Shown here one piece after another: positions 7,077-15,630 of a DNA stretch of 23,048 nucleotides. Below the pieces are notes generated by a model. That model made no database searches. It was not told the origin of the DNA and saw nothing but the letters and a program-made list of their open reading frames with translations. The number at the start of each line of letters is the position of its first letter. Position 1 is the stretch's first letter. Made by a program: the position numbers and the translations under genes. Source of the stretch: CAZGTQ01 sp964528575 (GTDB lineage: Bacteria; Planctomycetota; UBA1135; GCA-002686595); NCBI GenBank assembly GCA_964528575.1, contig CAZGTQ010000289.1, forward strand, positions 1-23,048, written 5' to 3'.

Positions 7077-8900
7077 TCAGCGCAGGCGCACGCGGCGTTG
7101 CTCGCCCGGCTCGAGCTCGAGCTCGAGACCCAGGCGACTTCCGTCGTCGCGCTCGAGCACGAGGTGCAACGGCCCCGGGTGGAGCCGCGCGAGGTCGAGA
7201 CCGCCGACGACGCGGTAGGGGAACGGCGCGTGGATCGCGAGCGACGCGAGCGCGACGGGCCGCATCCGCACGATCGTCTGATCGTCGTCGGGGTGCGCGA
7301 CCCGCGCGCGCGCCCAGGTCGTCGCGTGCCTCGGCGAGCCGACCGACACGAGCAGGGGCGAGCCGGCGGGCGCGTCGAGCTCCCAGCGGCCAGGCTCGCG
7401 CTCGACGACGTCCATCGAGCGGTAGAGCCCGTGTGCGCGCACTTCCACGTCGTGCGCCTCGCCCTCGACGAGCACGACGACGCGGCGCGGCGGTCGGGGC
7501 GTCGCGTCGCGCTCGACGATCGTCTCGTCGCCCCGCAGATCGACGACGAGGCCGTCCGTCGCCGTGTCGACGCGCGCGCGGCGCAGCTCGCCGCCGGAAC
7601 GCTCGAGCAGGAACACGAGCGGGCGCTCGGGCGGCACCGCCACCGGCTCGCCGGCCGCGGCCTCGGTCGAGTCGTCGCCGGCTTGGATCCACAGGCGGTG
7701 GTGCTCCTCGGGCGCGAGCACCGTCACGCGCGGCTCACGCTCGAGCTCGGGGCGCAGCACGAGCTCGGTCCCCTCGGGGAGCTCGAACGGCACGTGCTGC
7801 TCGCTCCAGCCGCTGAACGCGCCGCCGACGACCGCGAAGCCGGCGCCGGCGGGGAAGTCGGTCGGCGTGTCTCGGTTCGCGCGCGTCTCCTGCGACCAGC
7901 CGTCCTCGTGGAAGAGCCAGACCAGCGGCTGCACGTCGTCTTCCGCGTCGGAGAGTACACGCACGCGCCCGACCGGCACCGGCTCGTCCGCTTCGTCCCA
8001 GTCGTGCGTCCCGACGCGGATCGTGACGAGGCGCTCGCGCGGCGGGCGGATCTCGCCGATCCAGGTGCCCTCGTGACGCGCGACGAACCCTCCGTCGCCG
8101 TAGCGCGCCTCGAGCGTCAGCAGGCCGTCCTCGTCCGTGCGCTCGAGGTGTTCGCCCTCCCCGTCGTGGACGTGGATCAGCTCGTGAGCGAACGGCTCGC
8201 CCACCTCGTCGAGCAACCGCACGCGCGCGCCCCGCCGCCGCGGCAGGCGCACCGTGTACGGCGGCTCGGCCGCCCCGCGCTCGAGCGCCGGCTCGCCGTC
8301 GAGATACTCGATCGCCGCGTAGCCGGGCGCGCGCACGCGCAGCTCCTGGATGTCGTCCTGGAAGGCGAAGTCAGCGAGCACCGCGACGCCGGACGCGCCC
8401 GTGCGCAGGTCGAACGCGGGCGCGTCGTGGCTGCACGAGTATGTCGTCGTGACGCGCACGCTCGCGATCGGCCGGTCGTCGAAGTCGACGAAGCGCACGC
8501 GCGGCGCGACGTCGTGGGCGGGGAAGAGCACGACGGGCGCGTGCAGCGAGCCGGCTGTGGTGGACAGCGTCGCGTAACCGGGCGCCGCGACGCGCGCCTT
8601 CTCGGCTCCGCGCACGGGGAGCGCGAAGCGGCCGTCGACGCCCGAGCGCGCGGCGCCGACCCGCGCGAAGGGGAGCACGGCGTCGGCGTACTCCGTCCAG
8701 GTCTCGACGGTCGCGCCTGCCACGGGCCGGCCGGTGAACGCGTCGACGACGCGTCCGTGGACGAGCGGCGCTGCCGGCGCGAGCTCGTCGCGGAGCGAGG
8801 GTGCCTCGCGCGCGGCCGGAGCGACCGCGTAGACGCGCTCGCCGGGCTCGAGCCCGTCGATGTCGACCTGGGGGAGCGCGACCAGGAGCAACCAGAGCAT
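7077..8900 (-). CDS. Secreted protein with carboxypeptidase-regulatory-like domain, function unknown
   Basis: A 607-residue protein from ATG 8898-8900. That start is preferred over an upstream ATG at 8948 because it opens directly into a hydrophobic segment (MLWLLLVALP) and has AGG five bases before it, within GGAAAGGCAGG. Residues about 47-109 look like a carboxypeptidase regulatory-like (transthyretin-like) domain: HGRVVDAFTGRPVAGATV, then a DGRFALP turn and APGYATLS. Further beta-rich segments of the same style follow (for example VRAPGYAAIEYL and a second TDEDGLLTLEA turn), so the whole protein may be a string of such domains. There is no catalytic motif I recognise. It lies 59 bp downstream of the 415-aa gene on the same strand and is probably co-transcribed with it. 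A cell-envelope or extracellular location is likely. Confidence 0.75.
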   Translation of the reverse strand: MLWLLLVALPQVDIDGLEPGERVYAVAPAAREAPSLRDELAPAAPLVHGRVVDAFTGRPVAGATVETWTEYADAVLPFARVGAARSGVDGRFALPVRGAEKARVAAPGYATLSTTAGSLHAPVVLFPAHDVAPRVRFVDFDDRPIASVRVTTTYSCSHDAPAFDLRTGASGVAVLADFAFQDDIQELRVRAPGYAAIEYLDGEPALERGAAEPPYTVRLPRRRGARVRLLDEVGEPFAHELIHVHDGEGEHLERTDEDGLLTLEARYGDGGFVARHEGTWIGEIRPPRERLVTIRVGTHDWDEADEPVPVGRVRVLSDAEDDVQPLVWLFHEDGWSQETRANRDTPTDFPAGAGFAVVGGAFSGWSEQHVPFELPEGTELVLRPELEREPRVTVLAPEEHHRLWIQAGDDSTEAAAGEPVAVPPERPLVFLLERSGGELRRARVDTATDGLVVDLRGDETIVERDATPRPPRRVVVLVEGEAHDVEVRAHGLYRSMDVVEREPGRWELDAPAGSPLLVSVGSPRHATTWARARVAHPDDDQTIVRMRPVALASLAIHAPFPYRVVGGLDLARLHPGPLHLVLERDDGSRLGLELELEPGEQRRVRLR

Positions 8901-8959
8901 GGGAACCTGCCTTTCCGATGCGGTGTTCGACCCTACCCGCCCGCGCACCGCCGGTTGCG

Positions 8960-10207
8960 CTACGAGTCGCCCAGCTCGAGCGACGCCGTCGAACCGGTGA
9001 CGGAGAGCACCGCACTCCCGAGCTGCTCCTCGCGCGTCTCCGCAAGTTCATGGAGCTCGAAGTCGAGCCGGGTGACCCCGCGACGCCCGCCGCCCGCCGG
9101 CTCGACGACGAACCGTGCTTGTGGAGCCTGCCACGTCGTGACACCGTCCGCGTCCGAGCGCTCGTAGCCGAACGCGAGCGCGATGCGCGCAAGCTGCTCG
9201 CGCTCGGCCTCGTCCAGCGCGAGCCGCACCTCGACGACGTCATGGATCGTGGGCCCGGCCGGCGCGGGACGCGTTGCGAGCTCCCGGCGCCGCGCGTCCT
9301 CGCGGCGGATGCTCGCGGGCTCGGCACCCGGCTCGTGCGGCGACGGCTCGTGCTCGAGGACGGCGCCTGCGATCGCTCCGGCGAGCGCGAAGCGCTGCAC
9401 GCGCTCTCCCGCTCCGCCCTCGAGCGCGACGGCGCGCTCGGCGAGCGCGGCGGCGACGGCTCCCAACGCGCCCCGCCGCTCGACGGCGAACGTGATCGCG
9501 CCGGGCCCCGAGCCCTCATGGAACGAGACGCGCGTGCGGCGGCCGAGGAGTGCTCCCGCGACGAGGGGCGACGTGACGAGGGCGGCGTATGTCTCGGCGT
9601 CGACGGCGATCTCGACCGTATCGAGGAAGACCGGCTCGTCGCGCGACGCGCGCCACGCGTCGCGCAGCTCCCGCAGCTCGCTCCAGATCGGCGCGTCCGC
9701 CGGCTGCGGCGAGGCGAGGCCGAACAGCTCCGTCCGGCCCGGCAGCGGCAGCACCTCGAGCTCGAGCGCGAGAGCGAGGGGCGCGCCGCCGTGGAACGCG
9801 TCGAACAGGCGCACGTCGGCGACGTAGCTCACCGCGCCGTTCTCCGAACGCTGGCGCACGTCGGCCGCGATCGCGTCGAGGTCGAGCTCGAGCGCGCGGT
9901 CGGCGGCGACGGCGCCGCACAAGCCGCGGAAGTACAGCGTGAGGAAGTGCTCGAGGAACGGTACGTCGATCCGCACGTCGCCCTCGAGCGCGATCACGAG
10001 CGCATACGAGAAGTGCGAGGACGACTCCGGCTCGAACATGCCGGGCGCGAACGCGAGCTCCTCGCGGCCCGCGTAGTCGAGCTCGGGCGCGAACGGCAGC
10101 GGCAGGGGGATCTTCTCGCGCTGCCAGCCGTCGGGCAGCGGCGGCAGGAGGTCGGACGGCGCGGCGAGGGACGCGAGGGCGAGGGCGGCGAGCATGACGC
10201 GCAGCAT
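8960..10207 (-). CDS. Secreted protein of unknown function, two-domain
   Basis: With ATG 10205-10207 this is a 415-residue protein beginning with a signal sequence (MLRVMLAALALASLAAPS). The frame stays open upstream to 10297, but that stretch is Arg/Ala-rich and lies before the signal peptide. ATG 10195 is a second possible start. The N-terminal half (GWQREKIPLPLPFAPELDY, then FAPGMFEP and FSYALVIALEG) resembles a family of conserved hypothetical secreted proteins that I cannot name. The C-terminal half begins near FLDTVEIAVDAETYAALV and weakly recalls DUF5829-type glyoxalase-like proteins. No enzyme site is evident. It is followed after 59 bp by the 607-aa gene in the same direction. Confidence 0.7.
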   Translation of the reverse strand: MLRVMLAALALASLAAPSDLLPPLPDGWQREKIPLPLPFAPELDYAGREELAFAPGMFEPESSSHFSYALVIALEGDVRIDVPFLEHFLTLYFRGLCGAVAADRALELDLDAIAADVRQRSENGAVSYVADVRLFDAFHGGAPLALALELEVLPLPGRTELFGLASPQPADAPIWSELRELRDAWRASRDEPVFLDTVEIAVDAETYAALVTSPLVAGALLGRRTRVSFHEGSGPGAITFAVERRGALGAVAAALAERAVALEGGAGERVQRFALAGAIAGAVLEHEPSPHEPGAEPASIRREDARRRELATRPAPAGPTIHDVVEVRLALDEAEREQLARIALAFGYERSDADGVTTWQAPQARFVVEPAGGGRRGVTRLDFELHELAETREEQLGSAVLSVTGSTASLELGDS

Positions 10208-10258
10208 AGGAAGTGCCGCGCGCCGCGGAGAGGCTCCACGACGCGCGGCCCACGAGGA

Positions 10259-10285
10259 GCGCGCTCCCGCCCGGTGGGAACGCGC
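10259..10285 (-). terminator. Candidate hairpin after the 874-aa propeller gene
   Basis: Arms 10259-10268 and 10276-10285 pair with one C-A mismatch around a seven-base loop (GCCCGGT), 17 bases past the stop of the minus-strand gene. It is GC-rich and lacks a T tract, so intrinsic termination is uncertain. It lies in the 94-bp gap before the 415-aa gene. Confidence 0.3.
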
Positions 10286-10301
10286 CCCGGCCCTCACCGC
10301 G

Positions 10302-12926
10302 TCACGGAGCGGCCGTCACGGCGTTCGACGCCGAGAGCAGCTCCGGCGCGCCGGCGTCCACCACCCACGATTGGACGTACAGCGGCACGGCGGGGGTGTT
10401 GGCGAGCAGCTTCGCGAGGCTCGCGGCTCCTTGCGCGTCGGTGGCGAACGGAACGAGCACGTCCGGCGTCGGGACGAGCACGCCGCCGAACAGCGGCAGG
10501 TCCCAGCGCACGACGCCCACGACGTGCAGGCCCGGCGCGCTCGGAAGCGCGTTGACGAGCGAGAGCGTCAGCGTGGAACCCGCGGCGAGCGCGCCGGAGC
10601 CCGAGAGCGCGGGGAAGCCGTTCGTGCCGGCCAGCGCGTTGCCGAGCGACGACCAGTCGCCGAACCCGCGCACTTGCAGTCGGTACCCCGCGTGCGGCGC
10701 CTCGCGGGCGAACCGCGAGCTCACGACGACCGGCCCTCCGGCCGAGCCGACGACCGCGGGTTGCCGCTCGGGGTCACGGTCCACCGCGATCGGGAAGCCG
10801 TCGCCGTCGAGCACGACGCCCTGCTCGCTGACGCGGCCGCCGTACACGTCGGTGCGGTAGTCGAAGAACGCTTCACGGTCGCGCAGGTCCTCCCACGCGA
10901 CGACGTACTCGCTGCCGGTCCAGCCGACGGAGGCGTTGCTCTGCGGCTCCGGCGCCGCGCTGATGGTGAACGGCACGGCGTCGACGAAGGACCCGTCGAG
11001 CGCGAGCCGCCGGCCGCGCACGTCCGCGCCCGAGTCCCACACGACGAGCCCCTGCGAGCCGCCGTTCCACGTCGCGGCCGGCCGAAAGCCGAGGCTCGCG
11101 ACCACGAAGCTCGCGACCGAGCCGTCGACGCCGACGACCGAGCCGCGCACGTCGGCCGACGGGTTGTCGTGCGAGACGTTGCGCTGCCAGACGACGAGGA
11201 ACTGGCCGCCGAACGTGCGCGCCTCGGGCCGGTTCGCGAACGCGCCGCCGAGGAAGAGCGGCGTCGTGTCGAGCACCGCGCCGCTCGTCGCGTCGATCCG
11301 CGCTCCGTACATGTTGCGCTGGTGCACGTGCACCGGGGCGTGCGAGCCCGCGACGAGGAACGTGTTGCCGGCGCCCGCGACGGCGGCCTCGCGGCCGGAC
11401 ATCACGAAGATCGGGAACGGGTCGAGCGGCGCGAAGCTCGGCGAGTAGCGTCGCGCGAACAGCACGCCGCCGTTGTCCCACGCGATCATCCACTGCGAGC
11501 CATTCCACGCGCCCGCGACGTTGCCCAAGTCGGGCCCCTGGTCGACGAGGAACGGCGCGGCGAGCGCGTTGCCGCGCGCGTCGAGGCGCTGCGCCAGCGC
11601 GCGACGCGCGCTCGAGGTCTCGCTGATCCACGTCGCGAGGATCTCGCCGCCGCCCTCGACGAGGTGGGCCGCGAGTTGGCGCGCCGTCCCGCGCGACACG
11701 TCCGCCTGCGGGCCCGTGGAGAGCGCCGCATCGACGCGGCGCGTGACGACGTCGCCGTCGAACGAGAGCGCGCGGTCCTGCCAGACGACCTGCACGCCGC
11801 CGTCCGCCGGCGCGGCGACGGAAGAGAACTGGTCTCCGGCGGACGCGGGCGCCACGACGACGGGCGTCGGGTCGAGCACGTTGCCCGCCGTGTCCATGCG
11901 GGCGAGGGCGACGGTGCCGGAGGCGAACACGACCGTCCAACCGGCGCCGTTCCAGGTCGGGCGCGGGTCGCCGGCGGGCAGGCCGAACGTCCCGAGCGCG
12001 AGCAGGTCGCCGTTCGGGTCGAGAATCGAGCCTGCCGACGTCACGCGCGACGCACGGATGGCGCCCTCGGTCGTCTGAGGCCAGCCGTCGTTCACCCACG
12101 TCACCAAGAACAGCTGCCCGTTCGAGGCGCTCGCGCTGCCCGTGATCGCGGCGGTCGACCCGGAGATCAGGAAGGGCGTCGGAGAGAGCACGTCGAGCGA
12201 CGGCCCCACCAGCAGACCGCGCACGCCCGTCTGCGTCCACGTCGCGAGGTACGTATCGTTCGCGTAGGCGAGGTCGAGATCGAACATCAGGTACGGCGGC
12301 GCGTAGACGTTCTTGCCGCCGGGATCGAGCACCGCGCCCTGCGCGCTCACGCGCACCATGCGGAACTCTTCCTCGCCTGCGGACGTGCCCTGGCTGACGA
12401 TCGCCCAACCGCTGTCGTCGCTCGCGAGGGCGTAGTTCGCGCCGCTCGACCACGGGTAGGCGAGGATCGTGATCGGCGGGTCGTCGAGCAGCTCGCCCGC
12501 GGGCGAGATGCGCGCGCCCTGGATCGCCGCGGCGTGATACGTCGGCGTCGGGGCCTGGCTCGCCCACGTGACGAGCCAGTGCGTCCCGTTCCAAGCGACG
12601 TCGGGATCCTCTTGATCGCCGAACGCCGCGGTGACGACGATCGGGGTCGTGTCGAGGAGCGCGCCGTTCGCGTCGAGGCGGGCGGCGAGGATGTCGATGT
12701 CCGTCCCGTCGTCCGCGAGGTGGCCGCCGAGGCTGCCGCGCAGGTCGGACCAGACGACGAGGTAGCCGTCGTCCGAGCGCGCGATGGCGGGCTCGTTCTG
12801 CCTCGCGGCCGCGGGGCCGGACGCATCGTCACCGAGGAGCAGGCCGAGATCCGCGAGCGGAGGAGCCTGCGCGGTGAGGGGCATGGCGGCGGCGAGGGCG
12901 GCGCCGAGCGAGAGGGGGATCTTCAT
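10302..12926 (-). CDS. Secreted 14-repeat beta-propeller-like protein with shared C-terminal domain
   Basis: An 874-residue exported protein starting at ATG 12924-12926 with signal peptide MKIPLSLGAALAAAMPLTAQA. The frame is open far upstream, but only as a shadow of the next gene. I count fourteen repeat units built around a W/Y-VVW-type strand (YLVVWSD, WLVTWAS, YLATWTQ, FLVTWVN, VQVVWQD, ILATWIS, WMIAWDN, FLVVWQR, YVVAWED and degenerate ones). Several are followed by xARxDxxGxxLDxTP segments. This repeat type is not FG-GAP. The last 115-130 residues (AGTNGFPALSGSGALAAG, LPLFGGVLVPTP, PFATDAQG, YVQSWVVD, SNAV) match the ends of the 872- and 868-aa proteins. It follows the 872-aa gene after 26 bp, so the two are probably co-transcribed. 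No Shine-Dalgarno is visible. It is likely extracellular or on the cell surface; function is unknown. Confidence 0.82.
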   Translation of the reverse strand: MKIPLSLGAALAAAMPLTAQAPPLADLGLLLGDDASGPAAARQNEPAIARSDDGYLVVWSDLRGSLGGHLADDGTDIDILAARLDANGALLDTTPIVVTAAFGDQEDPDVAWNGTHWLVTWASQAPTPTYHAAAIQGARISPAGELLDDPPITILAYPWSSGANYALASDDSGWAIVSQGTSAGEEEFRMVRVSAQGAVLDPGGKNVYAPPYLMFDLDLAYANDTYLATWTQTGVRGLLVGPSLDVLSPTPFLISGSTAAITGSASASNGQLFLVTWVNDGWPQTTEGAIRASRVTSAGSILDPNGDLLALGTFGLPAGDPRPTWNGAGWTVVFASGTVALARMDTAGNVLDPTPVVVAPASAGDQFSSVAAPADGGVQVVWQDRALSFDGDVVTRRVDAALSTGPQADVSRGTARQLAAHLVEGGGEILATWISETSSARRALAQRLDARGNALAAPFLVDQGPDLGNVAGAWNGSQWMIAWDNGGVLFARRYSPSFAPLDPFPIFVMSGREAAVAGAGNTFLVAGSHAPVHVHQRNMYGARIDATSGAVLDTTPLFLGGAFANRPEARTFGGQFLVVWQRNVSHDNPSADVRGSVVGVDGSVASFVVASLGFRPAATWNGGSQGLVVWDSGADVRGRRLALDGSFVDAVPFTISAAPEPQSNASVGWTGSEYVVAWEDLRDREAFFDYRTDVYGGRVSEQGVVLDGDGFPIAVDRDPERQPAVVGSAGGPVVVSSRFAREAPHAGYRLQVRGFGDWSSLGNALAGTNGFPALSGSGALAAGSTLTLSLVNALPSAPGLHVVGVVRWDLPLFGGVLVPTPDVLVPFATDAQGAASLAKLLANTPAVPLYVQSWVVDAGAPELLSASNAVTAAP
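10471..10501. repeat. 31-bp exact repeat, copy 1 (in end domain of the 874-aa gene)
   Basis: These 31 bases are identical to 13134-13164. Both encode the LPLFGGVLVP segment of the shared C-terminal domain, in the same orientation. The flanking bases are diverged. Confidence 0.9.
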
Positions 12927-12952
12927 GGCTGGGTCGAGCGGCGTAGGAAGGA

Positions 12953-15571
12953 TTACGGTTGGGTCGCGAGGAGGCCGTTCGTCGCGCAGAAGCCGTCCGG
13001 CGGGTTCGTCGGATCGAGCAGCCACGCCTGGAAGACGATCGAAGCGCCGGACGGCACGTTCGGCGGCCAGGTGAGGGACATGAACCCGTCGCCGAGCGGA
13101 TCGGTCGCGAACGGGAAGAGGTAGTCGGGCGAGGGGACGAGCACGCCGCCGAACAGCGGCAGGTTCCACTGGGCCGCGCCGATGACCAGCCAGCCGAACG
13201 TGGTCGAGGGGCCGTTGGTGAAGACGAAGGTCGCGGTCGTCGCGGGGGCGAGCGAGCCGACGCCGGCGAGCGCGGGAGTGCCGTTCGATCCGTCGAGCGC
13301 GCCGGCCAGCACGGCCCACGGCTCCCACCCGCCCTCGAGGACGGCGAGGCTCGAGTAGTACCACGCGCCGAACGAGTTCGTCTGTACGCCCAGGAGCAGG
13401 TCGTCCGATCCGTCGCCGTCGACGTCCGCGACCTCGATCTCGGCGGGCGTCGGCCCGACGCCGAAGCGGCGCTGCGGCTGGAACGTGCGGTCGCCGTTGC
13501 TGATCCAGACCGACACGTCGTTCGAGACGCGGTTCGGCGCGACGACGTCGAGGTTGCCATCGCCGTCGAAGTCGAACGTGTCGACGTCGTCGGCGTCGCC
13601 GGAGTACGACTTGTCGAGCAGCACGGGCGCTCCGAAGAAGCCGAAGCCGTTCGAGAAGACGACGCTCGCGCCGCTGCCGTCGAGCGAGTGCGCCGAGACG
13701 ACGTCGAGCCTGCCGTCGCCGTCCATGTCGCGCACCTCGATGGCCCGCGCACCGCGGCCGGTCTGCAGCAGCGTCGGCGGCTGGAACGTGCCGTCGTTGT
13801 TGCCCAGGCTCAGCTCGAGCCACGACTGGCTGCCGGTGTTCGTCAAGAGGTCGAAGACGGTGTCCCCGTTCAGGTCGCCGCCGCCGAGCGCCGTCGGGTT
13901 GCCGCCCACCGAGTGCGAGAGCGGCGCGGCGAACGTGCCGCCGCCCTGGTTGAGCAGGACCTGCACCTTGTTGCCGCAGTCGGCGACGAGCACGTCGAGG
14001 TCCGAGTCGAGGTCGACGTCGAACGCGCGCACTTCGCCGTCGTCGAAGCAGTACGTGCCGGGCAGCGTCTGCGTCGGCTGGAACGTGCCGTTCTGGCGGT
14101 TCATCCGCAGCCGCAGGCGCGACTGCTCGTCGAGCCACAGCAGATCCGGATAGGAGTCGCCGTCGACGTCGGCGAGCTCGATCGCGCGCGGGAACGACGT
14201 CGCCGGGTAGCTCGTCGGGGCGCCGAACGCACCGGTGCCGTCGCCGAGCGACACGTTGATCCCGTAGGCGCCCGAGAAGCTCGCGCCCCAGCCGAACGCG
14301 ACGTCGACGTCGCCGTCGAGGTCGACGTCGGCGGCCTCGAGGTTCGACGAGGCGGAGGTCGCGCTCGACGTCTCCAGATCCGTCGCGCCGAGCTCGGCGG
14401 CGAAGCCGCCCTGCGTGTTCCGGTGCACGACGAGCTCCATCGGGTCCTGGCTGAGCGCGAGGACCTCGGGCAGCCCGTCGCCGTCGAGGTCCTCGGCGGC
14501 GACGGCGAGCGTCGAGCCCGCGGCGCGCCACGCCTGCGGCGATCCGAACGCGCCGCTGCCGTCGTTCGTCACGAGCGTCCACGAGCGGTCCGCGCCCGCG
14601 ATCAGGTCGAGGTCGGAGTCGCCGTCGACGTCGGCGAGCGCGAGGTCGCTCGCTCCGTCGGACGCCGACGCGAGCGGGATCTCCACGGGCGCGCCGAGCG
14701 ACGTTGCGCCGACGTTCGGCAGGAGGACGACGGTTCCGACGTTGCCGCCGCCGGGAGCCAGGCCCATCGCGCTGCTCGAGTAGAAGACGTCGAGGTCGCC
14801 GTCGCCGTCCGCGTCGCCCACCGCGACCGCCGGCCGTCCGTCGAGGAAGCCGGCGACCGGGGTGGTGTACGCGACCGGAGGATCGAACCAGATGCCGTTG
14901 TTGCGCAGGACCGACACGCGATTCGTCTCGTGGCCGACGACGAGGTCCATCGCTCCGTCTCCGTCCAGATCGCCTCGAACGATCGCATCGGCGCCGCTCG
15001 TCAGCACGAGCAGCCCTTGCGCGCCGAAGTTGCCCGCTCCGTCGTTCAGGCGCAGCGACACGAAGGACGTCGCGCCCGTGCCCGGAATGGTGACCGCGAC
15101 GTCGAGGTCCGTGTCGCCGTCGAAGTCGAAGAGCTCGACGCTGCGCGCGCTGCCCGTCGTGTCGTAGAAGGCGAGCTGGGTGAACGCGCCGCCGCCGTTG
15201 TTGCGGAAGAAGGTGATGCCCTTGGGCCCGTACGAGCCGGGGTTGGCCGCGACCACGTCGAGGAGCCCGTCGCCGTCGACGTCGCCCGCGGCGAGATCCC
15301 ACGCGACGTCACCCATGTCGATCGCGATCGGCTGCGCGAAGCCGGCCGAGCCGTCGCCGCGCAGGAAGGAGAGCTGCGGGTTCGTGTCGCACGTCGCGAC
15401 GACGTCGGGGACGTTGTCGCCGTCGAAGTCGCCGACGACCATCTGACGCGTGTTCAGGTGCGGGTACTGGGTGACCGCGTATCCGATCCACGGCGCGCGC
15501 AGCGTCTGGTTCTGGGCGCCGGCGGCGGCGCACAGGAGCGCGGCGACGGCGGGGGCGAGCGAGGCTTTCAT
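12953..15571 (-). CDS. Secreted VCBS/FG-GAP 14-repeat protein with shared C-terminal domain
   Basis: An 872-residue exported protein from ATG 15569-15571, with signal peptide MKASLAPAVAALLCAAAGAQ. It has fourteen VCBS/FG-GAP repeats, each with an acidic calcium-binding loop: GDFDGDNVPD, GDVDGDGLLD, FDFDGDTDLD, GDLDGDGAMD, GDADGDGDLD, ADVDGDSDLD, EDLDGDGLPE, ADVDLDGDVD, ADVDGDSYPD, FDVDLDSDLD, GDLNGDTVFD, RDMDGDGRLD, FDFDGDGNLD and ADVDGDGSDD. Fourteen equals two seven-bladed propellers (inference). The end domain starts near DGSNGTPALAGVGSLAP and includes LPLFGGVLVPSP, FPFATDPLG, FQAWLLDP and a final TNGL. The gene lies 59 bp after the 868-aa gene and 26 bp before the 874-aa gene, in one direction. 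Stop TAA is at 12953-12955. The protein is probably anchored or displayed through the end domain; the ligand is unknown. Confidence 0.88.
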   Translation of the reverse strand: MKASLAPAVAALLCAAAGAQNQTLRAPWIGYAVTQYPHLNTRQMVVGDFDGDNVPDVVATCDTNPQLSFLRGDGSAGFAQPIAIDMGDVAWDLAAGDVDGDGLLDVVAANPGSYGPKGITFFRNNGGGAFTQLAFYDTTGSARSVELFDFDGDTDLDVAVTIPGTGATSFVSLRLNDGAGNFGAQGLLVLTSGADAIVRGDLDGDGAMDLVVGHETNRVSVLRNNGIWFDPPVAYTTPVAGFLDGRPAVAVGDADGDGDLDVFYSSSAMGLAPGGGNVGTVVLLPNVGATSLGAPVEIPLASASDGASDLALADVDGDSDLDLIAGADRSWTLVTNDGSGAFGSPQAWRAAGSTLAVAAEDLDGDGLPEVLALSQDPMELVVHRNTQGGFAAELGATDLETSSATSASSNLEAADVDLDGDVDVAFGWGASFSGAYGINVSLGDGTGAFGAPTSYPATSFPRAIELADVDGDSYPDLLWLDEQSRLRLRMNRQNGTFQPTQTLPGTYCFDDGEVRAFDVDLDSDLDVLVADCGNKVQVLLNQGGGTFAAPLSHSVGGNPTALGGGDLNGDTVFDLLTNTGSQSWLELSLGNNDGTFQPPTLLQTGRGARAIEVRDMDGDGRLDVVSAHSLDGSGASVVFSNGFGFFGAPVLLDKSYSGDADDVDTFDFDGDGNLDVVAPNRVSNDVSVWISNGDRTFQPQRRFGVGPTPAEIEVADVDGDGSDDLLLGVQTNSFGAWYYSSLAVLEGGWEPWAVLAGALDGSNGTPALAGVGSLAPATTATFVFTNGPSTTFGWLVIGAAQWNLPLFGGVLVPSPDYLFPFATDPLGDGFMSLTWPPNVPSGASIVFQAWLLDPTNPPDGFCATNGLLATQP
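13134..13164. repeat. 31-bp exact repeat, copy 2 (in end domain of the 872-aa gene)
   Basis: Identical to 10471-10501. The equivalent place in the 868-aa gene (near 15808-15840) is only partly similar, so these two copies are the closer pair. Confidence 0.9.
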
Positions 15572-15630
15572 CGTTGGGCTCGTTCTTGGCGACTCGTGTT
15601 TGGCGAGGGGGCGGTGGTGTGGAGGGGAGA

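Noticed and set aside
10194..13124. Very long plus-strand open frames opposite the propeller genes (also 12959-15709, 5525-6934)
   Set aside because: Their products are Arg/Ala/Val-Glu-rich antisense shadows with no domain, caused by high GC and low stop frequency opposite real genes.
10302..15302. A single 1666-residue minus-strand protein
   Set aside because: The part above 12926 is an out-of-frame shadow of the 872-aa VCBS gene; a clear signal peptide starts at 12926.
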